A stretch of DNA of 64,000 nt, taken from NCBI RefSeq assembly GCF_041397485.1, contig NZ_JAWKWO010000004.1, positions 1 to 64,000 of the forward strand, in the 5' to 3' direction. A program made the position numbers and the translations under genes. The first letter of the stretch is position 1. Every line of letters begins with the position of its first letter. The notes beneath the pieces are model-generated. The model was not told the DNA's origin. It did not search any database and saw only the letters and a list, made by a program, of their open reading frames with translations. This DNA comes from Zhengella sp020637775. GTDB lineage: Bacteria; Pseudomonadota; Alphaproteobacteria; Rhizobiales; Rhizobiaceae. This document shows, one piece after another, positions 43,334 through 52,137 of this stretch.

Positions 43334-44308
43334 CTACTCTGCCGCCTCCAGCGCCACATCTTGCGTTGCCAGCCAGCGCTCGGCCTCCAGCGCTGCCATG
43401 CAGCCAAGACCGGCCGCCGTGACCGCCTGGCGGAAAACGTCGTCGGTCACGTCGCCGGCCGCAAAGACGCCTTCCACGCTGGTCCGCGTCGAATCGGCCT
43501 CGGTCCACAGATAGCCGTTCGGCTTCTGCTTCAACTTGCCCTCGAACAGCGAGACGGCAGGCGCATGGCCGATGGCCACGAAAACGCCATGCACCGGCAT
43601 CTCGGTCACATCCCCGGTTTTCGCGTTCTTCAGGCGCACCCCGGTGACGGAGGGCGGCATGGGCGGCTTGGGCTTCTCGCCGACGATCTCGTCGATCACC
43701 GTGTCCCAGAGAACGGTGACGTTTTCCTTGGCGAACAGCCGTTCCTGAAGGATGCGCTCGGCCCTGAACTCGTCACGGCGATGGACCACGGTCACATGGT
43801 TGGCGATATGCGACAGGTAGAGCGCCTCCTCGACCGCGGAATTGCCCCCGCCGACCACCATCACGTCGCGGCCGCGATAGAAGAAGCCATCGCATGTGGC
43901 GCAGGCCGAGACGCCAAAGCCCTTGAACGCCTCCTCGCTCTCCATGCCCAGCCACTTGGCCTGGGCGCCGGTGGCGATGATCAGCGCGTCGGCTGTCCAG
44001 TCCTGGCCCGAATCGGTCTTGAGGCGGAACGGCCGGCTGTCGACATCGACCTCCGTGACGAGGTCGTTGACGATCTCCGCACCCACGTTTTCGGCCTGTT
44101 TCAGCATCGCCGCCATCAGATCCGGACCCATGACGGGATCGGCAAAGCCGGGATAGTTTTCGACGTCCGTCGTGATCATCAGCTGCCCGCCCTGTTCCAT
44201 GCCGGCGATCAGCACCGGCTTGAGCAGCGCGCGGGCGGCATAGATGGCCGCGGTATAACCGGCCGGGCCGGACCCGATGACGAGAACATGAGCATGACGC
44301 GCGGTCAT
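43334..44308 (-). CDS. trxB: Thioredoxin-disulfide reductase
   Basis: This 324-residue flavoenzyme reduces thioredoxin with NADPH. The FAD-binding motif GSGPAG is at 12-17, the redox-active CATC (C136, C139) is followed by DG, and the NADPH site GGGNSA is at 153-158; the C-terminal FAD motif EGVFAAGDVTD is also present. It is divergent from lrp, with 230 bases between starts, and precedes vtlR. The lrp-trxB-lsrB order is the one recalled for Sinorhizobium meliloti. Confidence 0.97.
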   Translation of the reverse strand: MTARHAHVLVIGSGPAGYTAAIYAARALLKPVLIAGMEQGGQLMITTDVENYPGFADPVMGPDLMAAMLKQAENVGAEIVNDLVTEVDVDSRPFRLKTDSGQDWTADALIIATGAQAKWLGMESEEAFKGFGVSACATCDGFFYRGRDVMVVGGGNSAVEEALYLSHIANHVTVVHRRDEFRAERILQERLFAKENVTVLWDTVIDEIVGEKPKPPMPPSVTGVRLKNAKTGDVTEMPVHGVFVAIGHAPAVSLFEGKLKQKPNGYLWTEADSTRTSVEGVFAAGDVTDDVFRQAVTAAGLGCMAALEAERWLATQDVALEAAE

Positions 44309-44538
44309 GGCGACCCCCTTCCTTCAGCGGCGCTTTCAGGGCCGTTGACAATCCACAGACGATGTTTGAGCGTCATCTAAGTGTTTGCCACATTCCCTTT
44401 CAAGCCCCGGCGCCCCGCCGCCCACCGGTTTTGCGCTCCGGCGGACATCTCAGGCGTCCGAATGGCGGCTGTTGGCGGCAGGCCGGTTTTGCCCTAGGAA
44501 GGAATGCAACGCCACCAATCATCAGGCAGCCACCGCTC

Positions 44539-45024
44539 ATGACCACGACGGCCGACCTCGACCAGACGGACTGGAAGATACTCAAGATCCTCCAGGACGA
44601 AGGCCGCATCACCAATGTCGAACTGGCCCGCCGGGTCGGCATTTCCGCCCCGCCCTGCCTGCGGCGCGTCAAGCGGCTGGAGGACAGCGGCATCATCAGG
44701 AGCTATCGCGCCCTGCTCGACGCCAAGGCACTGGGCCGGCAGGTGGTCGCCTTCTGCCTTGTCGGGCTTCAGCACCAGACGGAAGCCGGCATCAGGGAAT
44801 TCGCGGCGCGGGTGAAGGACTGGCCGATGGTGCGCCGGGCCTGGACCATGTCGGGTGAAACCGATTTCCTGCTGCACTGCGTGGCACCGGGGCTGACGGA
44901 GTTCCAGGATTTCGTCATCGAGACGCTGACCGCCGCGCCCAATGTCGACACCGTGCGCACCGCCCTGACGATCCGCCAGGTCAAGGACGAGGGCCTGGTC
45001 AATATCGACCTGAAAACCGCGTGA
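44539..45024 (+). CDS. lrp: Lrp/AsnC-family transcriptional regulator
   Basis: This 161-residue regulator has an N-terminal helix-turn-helix (about 6-55: LDQTDWKILKILQDEGRITN, ELARRVGISAPPCLRRVKRL) and a C-terminal RAM effector domain (about 70-150) that binds amino acids and forms octamers. The start at 44539 begins MTTTADLDQTDWK. The stop is followed by 34 bases and an FkbM gene on the same strand. The position at the border of the LPS core cluster matches the lrp gene recalled beside lpsBEDC in S. meliloti. Confidence 0.92.
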   Translation: MTTTADLDQTDWKILKILQDEGRITNVELARRVGISAPPCLRRVKRLEDSGIIRSYRALLDAKALGRQVVAFCLVGLQHQTEAGIREFAARVKDWPMVRRAWTMSGETDFLLHCVAPGLTEFQDFVIETLTAAPNVDTVRTALTIRQVKDEGLVNIDLKTA

Positions 45025-45058
45025 TGCGGCGCCGTCGGACGACCGGGAAAAGACACAC

Positions 45059-45910
45059 ATGCTGAGACACGGCCGCTGGTCAGACTTCGAAACACGCCCA
45101 AGCGCCGGAGCGGACCTTGCCTCGCCCTTCGGAACCCATGCCCCGGCTGGATGGCGCAAGACGTTGATCGGCCTGGCACGATCAAGCTTCCTGCGCCGCG
45201 GAATGTTCCGCAAGCCCCTGTTCCGCATACTCCAGGGCAAGCGGCAGCGCCCGCTTGACATATCCTTCCGCGATTGCTCGTTTCGCCTTCTCGGCGAAAA
45301 CCTGATCGAATACGGCATATTGCTGCATCCCGGCTACAACGCGCGGGACATGGCCTTCCTGATGGAAGGCGCGTCTCCGGGCGACGACTTCGTCGACATC
45401 GGGTCCAACATGGGGCTCTACAGCCTGCCTTTGGCCCGTTTCACCGGCCCATCCGGCCGGGTGGTTGCCATCGATGCCAATGAGACCGTTTGCGCGCAAC
45501 TGGCCTTCAACGCCGAGGCAAGCGGGTTGCACAACCTGTCGATTTTCGCCGAGGGTGTCAGCGATCACGAAACCCGCGCCCGCCTGAGCCGCCGCAAGGA
45601 TGACGTGGCCATCGTCTCGATCCGCGAATCCGATGAGGGCGCGATTCCGGTGCGCCGGCTTTCGTCCATCCTCGATGAAGCAGGGATCGAGCGAATCCAT
45701 GGTCTCAAGATCGACATCGAGGGACATGAGGACAGGGCGCTGGTGCCATTCTTCCGCAGTGAACCGGAAAGCCGTTGGCCTGCCCGCATCGTCATAGAGA
45801 CGGCCGGAAACGGCGAGGATTACCCGGGCTGTTCAGTCGAATTCGCGCGTTGCGGCTATCGCCTCGTCGAACGGACCCGCCAGAATTCCTTCTACCTGCG
45901 TACCGCGTGA
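45059..45910 (+). CDS. FkbM-family methyltransferase
   Basis: This 283-residue protein has a short basic N-terminus and an FkbM S-adenosylmethionine-dependent methyltransferase domain (about 95-270): VDIGSNMGLYSLPLARFTG as the cofactor loop, VVAIDANE, and GLKIDIEGHEDRAL. FkbM enzymes add O-methyl groups to sugars of glycans or polyketides. It follows lrp by 34 bases and is convergent with another FkbM gene. Because it lies in the LPS locus it probably methylates an LPS or capsule sugar. Confidence 0.88.
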   Translation: MLRHGRWSDFETRPSAGADLASPFGTHAPAGWRKTLIGLARSSFLRRGMFRKPLFRILQGKRQRPLDISFRDCSFRLLGENLIEYGILLHPGYNARDMAFLMEGASPGDDFVDIGSNMGLYSLPLARFTGPSGRVVAIDANETVCAQLAFNAEASGLHNLSIFAEGVSDHETRARLSRRKDDVAIVSIRESDEGAIPVRRLSSILDEAGIERIHGLKIDIEGHEDRALVPFFRSEPESRWPARIVIETAGNGEDYPGCSVEFARCGYRLVERTRQNSFYLRTA

Positions 45911-45964
45911 GGCATCCGCCTGCCCGGCTTTCCACCGGGCGGCCCGCTGCGGCCCTGACCCGCA

Positions 45965-46849
45965 CTATGGCAGCAGCAGCACGTCGCATTGCTTGCGGAT
46001 GGCATGCAGGTCGCGGGCCTTCGTTTCCCGCCGCCCACCGCCATCGAAAACGATGCAACGCCCGTAGTACCTGTCGAGCAACGCGAGCATCGCCTGCACC
46101 TGCTCATCGGTGTAGAAAGCCGGCGAATATTCCATGAAAAGCGGCACGCTCCGCTCCAGCAATCCGGTCATCGAGCGGATGGCGACCGGTTCGTAGCCCT
46201 CGATATCCATCCAGATGAGCGATACATCCGCCTCCGCCACCCCGGCATCCGCAAGAAGGTCGCCAACGGGTTTCTCCTCCACCGCAACCACGTCGCCACA
46301 GGCCGATTCAGGGTGAACCAGCCCGGCATTGCCCGAGTTGCCGGCAATCCGGCGCAAGGCCACGGGACCGGCCTTGTCCCCGGCGGCGAAGGGGCATATC
46401 ACCGTCACGGGCGACAACCCGTTTTGCGCCACGTTCTGCCGCAACAGGGCGACATTGCGCGGATCGGGTTCGATAGCGACAATCCTGCCAAAGCGTTTGC
46501 TCATGCCGAAATATACGGTCTGTGTTCCGATATTCGCGCCGATCTCCAGCAGCGTGTTGCCGTCCGGTGCCAGCAGACGCGCCTCGTCGAGGATCCGGCA
46601 CACCATTTCCACGCTGTCGCGCGCGAAATCGCCATGGGCGAAGACGTGGCGCCCGATCAGGTCGTCGGCCGGCACCGTCAGGCGATGGTCGCCCAGGTCG
46701 AGTGTCAGTTCGCTCACGGTCACGGGCAGCAAATCAAGCAGCAGCTTCCGGCCCCTCGGCCGGTCGAAAACCCGCTTCATCGCGGCACGCCTTTTCCGGC
46801 GTATCCACGTCTCGATCGATCTGAGCTTCAAGACCTGTCCTCGCGACAA
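45965..46849 (-). CDS. FkbM-family methyltransferase
   Basis: This 294-residue protein has a basic N-terminal extension (about 1-50) and an FkbM domain with LLEIGANIGTQTVYFG, IVAIEPDPRNVALLRQN and SLIWMDIEGYEPVAIRSM. It ends in a segment with RRETKARDLHAIRKQ. It is convergent with the first FkbM gene and divergent from the glycosyltransferase at 46966. The target is unknown; an LPS or capsular sugar hydroxyl is likely from context. Confidence 0.88.
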   Translation of the reverse strand: MSRGQVLKLRSIETWIRRKRRAAMKRVFDRPRGRKLLLDLLPVTVSELTLDLGDHRLTVPADDLIGRHVFAHGDFARDSVEMVCRILDEARLLAPDGNTLLEIGANIGTQTVYFGMSKRFGRIVAIEPDPRNVALLRQNVAQNGLSPVTVICPFAAGDKAGPVALRRIAGNSGNAGLVHPESACGDVVAVEEKPVGDLLADAGVAEADVSLIWMDIEGYEPVAIRSMTGLLERSVPLFMEYSPAFYTDEQVQAMLALLDRYYGRCIVFDGGGRRETKARDLHAIRKQCDVLLLP

Positions 46850-46965
46850 ATGGCTGTCTGTGTCGCTACAGATTATTTCGTGGACATCTTGTTCACAAGC
46901 CGGATTGAATCCTGTTTGTTTCCAATTCGGCTGATCCCGTCCCGATCAAAATCCGGAGCGATTTC

Positions 46966-47805
46966 TTGGATACCATCCCTGGCGTAGAGATTTCCTGCTA
47001 CATCATCTGCAAGAACGAGGAAAAATACATCGAGGCGGCCCTGCGCAGCGTCGCCTTCTGCCAAGAGATCATCGTGGTCGACAGCGGTTCGACCGACGCC
47101 ACCGCTGCCATCGTTCAGCGGCTGATCGCCGAGGGCATGCCGATCCGCTGGTTCGTCAAGGAATGGCCCGGCTATTCGGCACAGAAGCAGTTCGCGCTTG
47201 AGCAATGCACCCGCGAATGGTGCCTGAGCATCGATGCGGATGAACGGATCGACCCCGACGCCCTGCCGGAACTGGCACGGCGGCTGCCTTCGGCCCGCGA
47301 AAACGGCTGGCGGCTCAAGTTCTCGCACTATCTCTACGGCTACGGCTATGCGCCGGAAACAACAGCCTCGCCCATTCTCCGGCTGACACGCAACGGCAAG
47401 GCCTTCTACAAGCCGGACCTGCTGGTCCATGAAGGCCTGTCGGTGGAGGGGAAGATCGGGCAATTCCGCCAGCGCGCCATTCTGCACCGGGGTGTGCTGG
47501 ACACGAAGAACAAGATTGCCAAGGAACTGAACTACGCGGAACTGAAAGCGAGGCAACTGCACGCACGCGGGAAGCGTCCACGCTACGTGCGTCTCGTCTT
47601 CAATCCGCTCATCTACTTCCTGCGTGTCTATTTCCTGAGGATGTATGCCCTCGCCGGCTGGCCCGGCTTCGTTCATGCCGCACGGCTGGCGGTCTACTCC
47701 TTCACCACCGAAGCCATCCTCTTCGAGATGCACCGCCACGAGGTGCCGCCGGGCGAGGACGATCCCGACGCCATCTTTTTCACCGGACGCGGCACCGGGC
47801 CATAA
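46966..47805 (+). CDS. GT2 glycosyltransferase, LPS core WaaE/KdtX-like
   Basis: This 279-residue enzyme has a GT-A fold: EISCYIICKNEEKYIEAALR, IIVVDSGSTDATAAIV and the metal-binding CLSIDADERID. This arrangement and the C-terminal NPLIYFLRVYFLRMYALAG (membrane-associated) match the WaaE/LgtF group of beta-glucosyltransferases of LPS inner core. It appears to start with TTG at 46966, supported by CGGAG upstream; there is no early in-frame ATG. It should act on the cytoplasmic face. The equivalent in S. meliloti may be LpsC, by position. Confidence 0.85.
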   Translation: MDTIPGVEISCYIICKNEEKYIEAALRSVAFCQEIIVVDSGSTDATAAIVQRLIAEGMPIRWFVKEWPGYSAQKQFALEQCTREWCLSIDADERIDPDALPELARRLPSARENGWRLKFSHYLYGYGYAPETTASPILRLTRNGKAFYKPDLLVHEGLSVEGKIGQFRQRAILHRGVLDTKNKIAKELNYAELKARQLHARGKRPRYVRLVFNPLIYFLRVYFLRMYALAGWPGFVHAARLAVYSFTTEAILFEMHRHEVPPGEDDPDAIFFTGRGTGP

Positions 47806-47854
47806 GGCCGTGTGGGCCCTGTTCGCAAGCGGCATGGCGCTGCGAGAGGGGCTG

Positions 47855-48625
47855 TCAGGCGTTGCCGGCGATCTTGCCCGCCCTCTGGCGGGCCAGGACA
47901 ACCGTGTCCTCCATTCGGTCGATCTCCGCAAGCCCGCGCTTGCGAGCCACCGAAAGCAGCGCTTTTTCAGTTGTTCCCCATGCGCCATAGGCGTCGGGAT
48001 GCAGTTCAACGATCATCATACCGACATGATCCAGCATCTCGTGCTCTTCCAGGAACAGGGCTGCCTCGGCCCCCTCGATGTCGCAGACCACGGTGACATT
48101 GCCGGGATTGCCGATCCGTGACAGGAGGCGTTCAAGCGTCACCGCCGGGACGGTGATACGCCGCCCGTTTCCCTTTCCCGCTTCCAGCGTATTGGAATGA
48201 ACGTCGGCACCGAGCAGGAAGACCGCATCGCCGCCACCGGGATAGTAGGCCGCATAGACCACGTCCGTATCGCCCGCGCGGGATCCCCGCTGCGCATTCT
48301 TCGCGCAGATGTCGAGGATATCGGGATTGGCCTCGACAACGACATGGCGCGTTCCGGGCGCAAGCCGCGACCGGATCAGCGCCGAAATGACACCCAGTGA
48401 GCCGCCCAGTTCGATCACCGGACGATCGGGCGGAAGGTGTTTCAGTATCATTGCCGCTTCGGCGCGTTCATACTTGCCGCGCAAAAGGGCATTGGCAGGC
48501 CCCACGCCCGCCACAAGCGGCACGATGACATCCTGTCCATGAAAATCATAGCGCTCGCCATGGCGCGCAACATGCCTGCGCACGCGCCGGGCACGGAAGA
48601 AATCGCGAACAAAATTCCAGTCCAT
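47855..48625 (-). CDS. FkbM-family methyltransferase
   Basis: This 256-residue protein carries an FkbM-type domain: VIELGGSLGVISALIRS, HVVVEANPDILDICAKNAQR, and VVCDIEGAEAALFLEE. The start at 48625 (MDWNFVRDFFRARR) is chosen because GTGGGGG precedes it; the frame is open upstream in AT-rich DNA. It is the third methyltransferase of this class in 3.6 kb. It lies 230 bases from the GT2 gene upstream on the same strand. Confidence 0.85.
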   Translation of the reverse strand: MDWNFVRDFFRARRVRRHVARHGERYDFHGQDVIVPLVAGVGPANALLRGKYERAEAAMILKHLPPDRPVIELGGSLGVISALIRSRLAPGTRHVVVEANPDILDICAKNAQRGSRAGDTDVVYAAYYPGGGDAVFLLGADVHSNTLEAGKGNGRRITVPAVTLERLLSRIGNPGNVTVVCDIEGAEAALFLEEHEMLDHVGMMIVELHPDAYGAWGTTEKALLSVARKRGLAEIDRMEDTVVLARQRAGKIAGNA

Positions 48626-48855
48626 GGCGCCCCCACTGCGCAATGGCAGCGGATCATTATATATCCCGCCTGCCCGAGAAGCCGCTCCTGCCAAAACGGC
48701 CATGTGATATGGGAATATCGCCATGTATTTCAATTTATCAATACGCTGTTCGTATCATTCGGTCTTGTCGTTTCAAAAAACTCCCGGCGTCGTGACAAAT
48801 TTTTACTATTGGAAAATCAGAATTTTATTGAGAAACCGTGGCGTCGGGAGTTTGA

Positions 48856-49713
48856 TCAGCGAAAAACGCCGCCATCCTTGCGCGCCGACCATACGCCGGC
48901 GATCTGGCCGAAATGCTTGGCCCGCCGGCGGGCCGAAAGCAGGTTGTGGGGCGCCAGCAAGCCGCCCACAGCCAGGGCGAGGCTGACCGCCCAGGGCTTG
49001 CCCATGCCATGCTTGGCCTGCGCATAAAGGCGCGAACGCGCCATGTGATAGCCCTTGAAGCGGGCGACATTGGCGCTGCGGCCCGCCGAATGGCCGGACT
49101 CGTGCCGCACCTCGGCCTTTGCGGCGAAGCGCAACGGCCCGCAATCGCGCGCCATCCGGAGCGAAAGGTCGTCGTCCTCGTGATAGAGGAAGATCGCCGG
49201 ATCGAAGCCGCCGACGGTCTCGAAGCAGGCGCGCCGGCAAAACAGGGCAGCGCCCGTCAGCACCGGCACGCTGACATCCTGCGCCGGCAGGCCGCGTTCC
49301 AGCCAGGCGGAGCGCGGCAGCAGGACCGAACGGCGCTTGAAACCGGAAGCCCCCAACGGCGCGCGGATATGCGGATTGAAGGCGCTGGCCAGCGGGTTTG
49401 CGTCGGCTGCCGCCTCCAGCGCATCCAGCGCACCGGGTTCCAGCGCGGCATCCGGGTTGAGAAACAGCAGGAACTCCGTGTCCGCCAGCGCCGCGCCCGC
49501 ATTGCAGGCCCGCCCGAAGCCTTCGTTGCGGTGCAGGCGTATCACCTGCGCCCCGGCCGCGTCCGCGATCCTTGCGCTGCTGTCGCCGCTGCCATTGTCG
49601 ACGATGATGACCGGCACACCCTCCGGCACCGAAGCAAGCATGCCGGGCAGGACGGCGGCGCTGTTGAACACCACGGTCACGATGGTTGTCCGCGGCTCTG
49701 CCGTCCCGGTCAT
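48856..49713 (-). CDS. GT2 glycosyltransferase (rhamnosyl/galactosyl-type)
   Basis: This 285-residue GT-A glycosyltransferase has TTIVTVVFNSAAVLPGML, VIIVDNGSGDSSARIAD, the LLFLNPDAALEPGALD donor loop, GGFDPAIFLYHEDDDLSLR (catalytic ED region) and a C-terminal HYLxHS-like RFKGYHMARSRLY. The NPDA / YHEDDD pattern is seen in dTDP-rhamnosyl and related transferases. It is translationally coupled to the GT4 gene upstream (ATGA overlap, 49710-49713). Acceptor is presumably LPS core. Confidence 0.88.
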   Translation of the reverse strand: MTGTAEPRTTIVTVVFNSAAVLPGMLASVPEGVPVIIVDNGSGDSSARIADAAGAQVIRLHRNEGFGRACNAGAALADTEFLLFLNPDAALEPGALDALEAAADANPLASAFNPHIRAPLGASGFKRRSVLLPRSAWLERGLPAQDVSVPVLTGAALFCRRACFETVGGFDPAIFLYHEDDDLSLRMARDCGPLRFAAKAEVRHESGHSAGRSANVARFKGYHMARSRLYAQAKHGMGKPWAVSLALAVGGLLAPHNLLSARRRAKHFGQIAGVWSARKDGGVFR

Positions 49714-50768
49714 TGCATTGTCTCCCAAGACCACAGGCTTTCATAGACAGCCTGCAATCCCTCCGCCTCGCGGGCAAGGGCGAAATGCGCCCGCACATGC
49801 AGCAGCGCGGCTTCGCCATGCGCCTGCGCCATTGCCGGTTCAGCCAGGTAGGGCCGGATCGCCGCGCGCAGCGCATCGCCGTCGCCGGCCGGCACCACCG
49901 CCCCTGTCCTGCCATCGGCAATCATCTCGGCATAGGCCCCGGCATCGCTGGCCACCACGGCCGTGCCCGATGCCATGGCTTCCAGCGGCGTCAGGCCGAA
50001 GCCTTCGTTGCGCGACGGCGCGACATATAGACTGACCCGCCTGTACCAGGGCCGGATGTCCTCCACCTCACCCAGGAAGCGGATGCGCCCGGCAAGACCG
50101 GCAGCATCGATGCGTGCCTGCAGCCGGTCGGCGAACGCCTTGTGTTCGGGCGTCACCCGCCCGGTGATGACCGCCGTCCATTCCGGAAAATCCGGCAGAA
50201 GCGCGATCATGGCATCGACGAAAAGATCGGTGCCCTTCTGCTCGCGCACGCGCCCGAAGCAGCCGATGGCGCGGGCGCCGGGCAGGCCCGTCACCGCGAA
50301 TTGGTCATCCGGCCCGCGCCCCGGCCGGAACCGGTCGAGGTCGATGCCGTGCATGTTCACCACATGCGGCACATCGAGATAGGATCCCGATCGCAGGCTG
50401 GTCGCCACCACACCGTCCATGCGCCGGATCAGCCATTTGGTGAAAGGCTTGTGGCGGCGCTGCGCGGCGGAAGTGAAAAGCAGCTTGAGCGGCATGCGCA
50501 ACAGGTCGCGCAGAACGATGCCCGCGATCATCTCGACATTGCGCCGTGCATGCCAGATGCGCCAGCGCCGCCGCGCCGGGCGCCGCCACAGCGCCGGCAC
50601 CTGCCACCATGCCATGCGCGGCATGTCCGCCGGCAGCCCCGGCCCCAGCGTGACGATGCCAATGCCGGAGCGCGCCTGCTCTGGCACAAGCTGAACCACG
50701 GTCGAGGTCACGCCCGAGAGCCGCCGCTTGAAATGCGGCGCGATGACCTCGACGTCCCTGATCCGCAT
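49710..50768 (-). CDS. GT4 glycosyltransferase, LpsB/LpcC-type LPS core mannosyltransferase
   Basis: This 352-residue GT-B enzyme shows an N-terminal acceptor domain (VEVIAPHFKRRLSGVTSTV, family mark) and a C-terminal nucleotide-sugar domain with RAIGCFGRVREQKGTDLFVDAM and the EX7E motif in PSRNEGFGLTPLEAMASG. This matches rhizobial LpcC/LpsB, which adds a mannose to Kdo of the LPS core (WadC in Brucella). It starts 21 bases after greA's stop on the same strand and overlaps the next GT2 gene. The greA-lpsB order agrees with S. meliloti. Confidence 0.88.
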   Translation of the reverse strand: MRIRDVEVIAPHFKRRLSGVTSTVVQLVPEQARSGIGIVTLGPGLPADMPRMAWWQVPALWRRPARRRWRIWHARRNVEMIAGIVLRDLLRMPLKLLFTSAAQRRHKPFTKWLIRRMDGVVATSLRSGSYLDVPHVVNMHGIDLDRFRPGRGPDDQFAVTGLPGARAIGCFGRVREQKGTDLFVDAMIALLPDFPEWTAVITGRVTPEHKAFADRLQARIDAAGLAGRIRFLGEVEDIRPWYRRVSLYVAPSRNEGFGLTPLEAMASGTAVVASDAGAYAEMIADGRTGAVVPAGDGDALRAAIRPYLAEPAMAQAHGEAALLHVRAHFALAREAEGLQAVYESLWSWETMQ

Positions 50769-50789
50769 CGCCCCGGCCAGCCTGTCCGC

Positions 50790-51263
50790 TCAGACGTATT
50801 TCACCTCGAGGATCTCGTAGCCTCTCGCGCCGCCAGGCGCATTGACCTCGATGGCGTCACCCGCTTCCTTGCCGATCAGCGCGCGGGCGATCGGCGAGGA
50901 AATGGAGATGCGCCCCTGCTTCACGTCGGCTTCCTGGTCGCCGACGATCTGGTAGGACTTTTCTTCCTCGGTATCCTCGTCGACGAGCAGCACCGTGGCG
51001 CCGAACTTGATCTTTGATCCGCTCAGCTTGGAGACATCGATGACCTCCGCGCGGGCGACGAGATCCTCCAGTTCGCTGACCCGGCCCTCGTTCAGGCTCT
51101 GCGCCTCCTTGGCCGCGTGATATTCCGCATTCTCGGAAAGGTCGCCATGGGCACGGGCCTCGGCGATCGCATCAATGATGCGCGGCCGCTCTTCCTGCTG
51201 GCGCCAGCGCAATTCTTCCTTCAGCGTATCGAAGCCCCGTTGCGTCATCGGTACCTTGTTCAT
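50790..51263 (-). CDS. greA: Transcription elongation factor GreA
   Basis: This 157-residue factor rescues backtracked RNA polymerase by inducing transcript cleavage. It has an N-terminal coiled coil with the tip acidic residues in ARAHGDLSENAEYHAAKEAQ and a C-terminal FKBP-like domain (about 80-157) with ISISSPIARALIGKEAGDAI. It is the first gene of the greA-lpsB-GT2 transcription unit (21-base spacing). Confidence 0.97.
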   Translation of the reverse strand: MNKVPMTQRGFDTLKEELRWRQQEERPRIIDAIAEARAHGDLSENAEYHAAKEAQSLNEGRVSELEDLVARAEVIDVSKLSGSKIKFGATVLLVDEDTEEEKSYQIVGDQEADVKQGRISISSPIARALIGKEAGDAIEVNAPGGARGYEILEVKYV

Positions 51264-51440
51264 GGTCTCACCTGTACTTCGCTCCCGGGCCGGGCTTCCG
51301 GCCGCCGGGTTTTCGTTGTGCGGATATGCCCGTTCCCCTCGCGAACGCGCAAAAAGAAAACGGTCACCGGTATGAGCCGGCGAACCGTTCAGACTTCGCG
51401 CGAATATAACACTGATTTGCGTATTTTCACGCGAAAAATG

Positions 51441-51989
51441 TCAGCCGCGCACGGCAGCCGCCGGCAACCGGAGGCCCGTCCCGGATGGCTTGCGCCCCGC
51501 CGGTTGCCGGTGCCGCGCCATGGCTGTCACCGCATCGCGCGCCCGCACCGCGTCGCGCAGGCCGGAGACGACCACCCGCCCGCCATCGCCAAGTTCGAGC
51601 ACGAGACTGCCACTGCCGGTCAGCCGGCCGTTCAGGCTCGTGCGGACGGACAGGCCGGTGATGAAACCGTAGCCGAGCGTTTCGCGCCGCGGCGCGGTGA
51701 CGCCCTGTTCCACGACAAGGGCATGGGAAAGCAGTTGCACACGCTGCGAGGCAGCGGCCAGCATGCCATGGGCCGCCAGCACCGGGCTGGCGAGGCATCC
51801 GCCGAGCAGGGCGAGCCGGGCAATGGGGCTGGTTCCCTGCCCTGCGAGCCACAGCAGGAACCATGTTCCGAGGAAGACCACGGCCACGCCGATGGCCGGA
51901 GCCAAGAATGCGGTGTGGGACACGGAAAAGGCGGCGCGCCATTGTGCCGGTTCGACAGGCAGGACCGGGTTGTCATTGACACCCTGCAT
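51441..51989 (-). CDS. Membrane protein with bacterial PH domain
   Basis: This 182-residue protein has two transmembrane helices (about 27-50 and 54-75) and a C-terminal bacterial PH-like (YdbS/bPH2-type) domain with LLSHALVVEQGVTAPRRETL and SLVLELGDGGRVVVSGLRDA. The start at 51989 (MQGVNDNPVLP) follows GAGAATCACGC. The function of the family is unclear. It is divergent from the dehydrogenase gene at 52138. Confidence 0.72.
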   Translation of the reverse strand: MQGVNDNPVLPVEPAQWRAAFSVSHTAFLAPAIGVAVVFLGTWFLLWLAGQGTSPIARLALLGGCLASPVLAAHGMLAAASQRVQLLSHALVVEQGVTAPRRETLGYGFITGLSVRTSLNGRLTGSGSLVLELGDGGRVVVSGLRDAVRARDAVTAMARHRQPAGRKPSGTGLRLPAAAVRG

Positions 51990-52137
51990 GCGTGATTCTC
52001 CGCTTTCCGTTTCCTGAGAATACACCCTGTGGACACGAAAGGACAGGACCGCCCTTTCCGTCGCCGCCGCCATCACCTTGGCGTGATCTGCGGATGCCAA
52101 TCTTGCCGGAGAAGGCGTTTTGCCTAACTCTGCTTTC

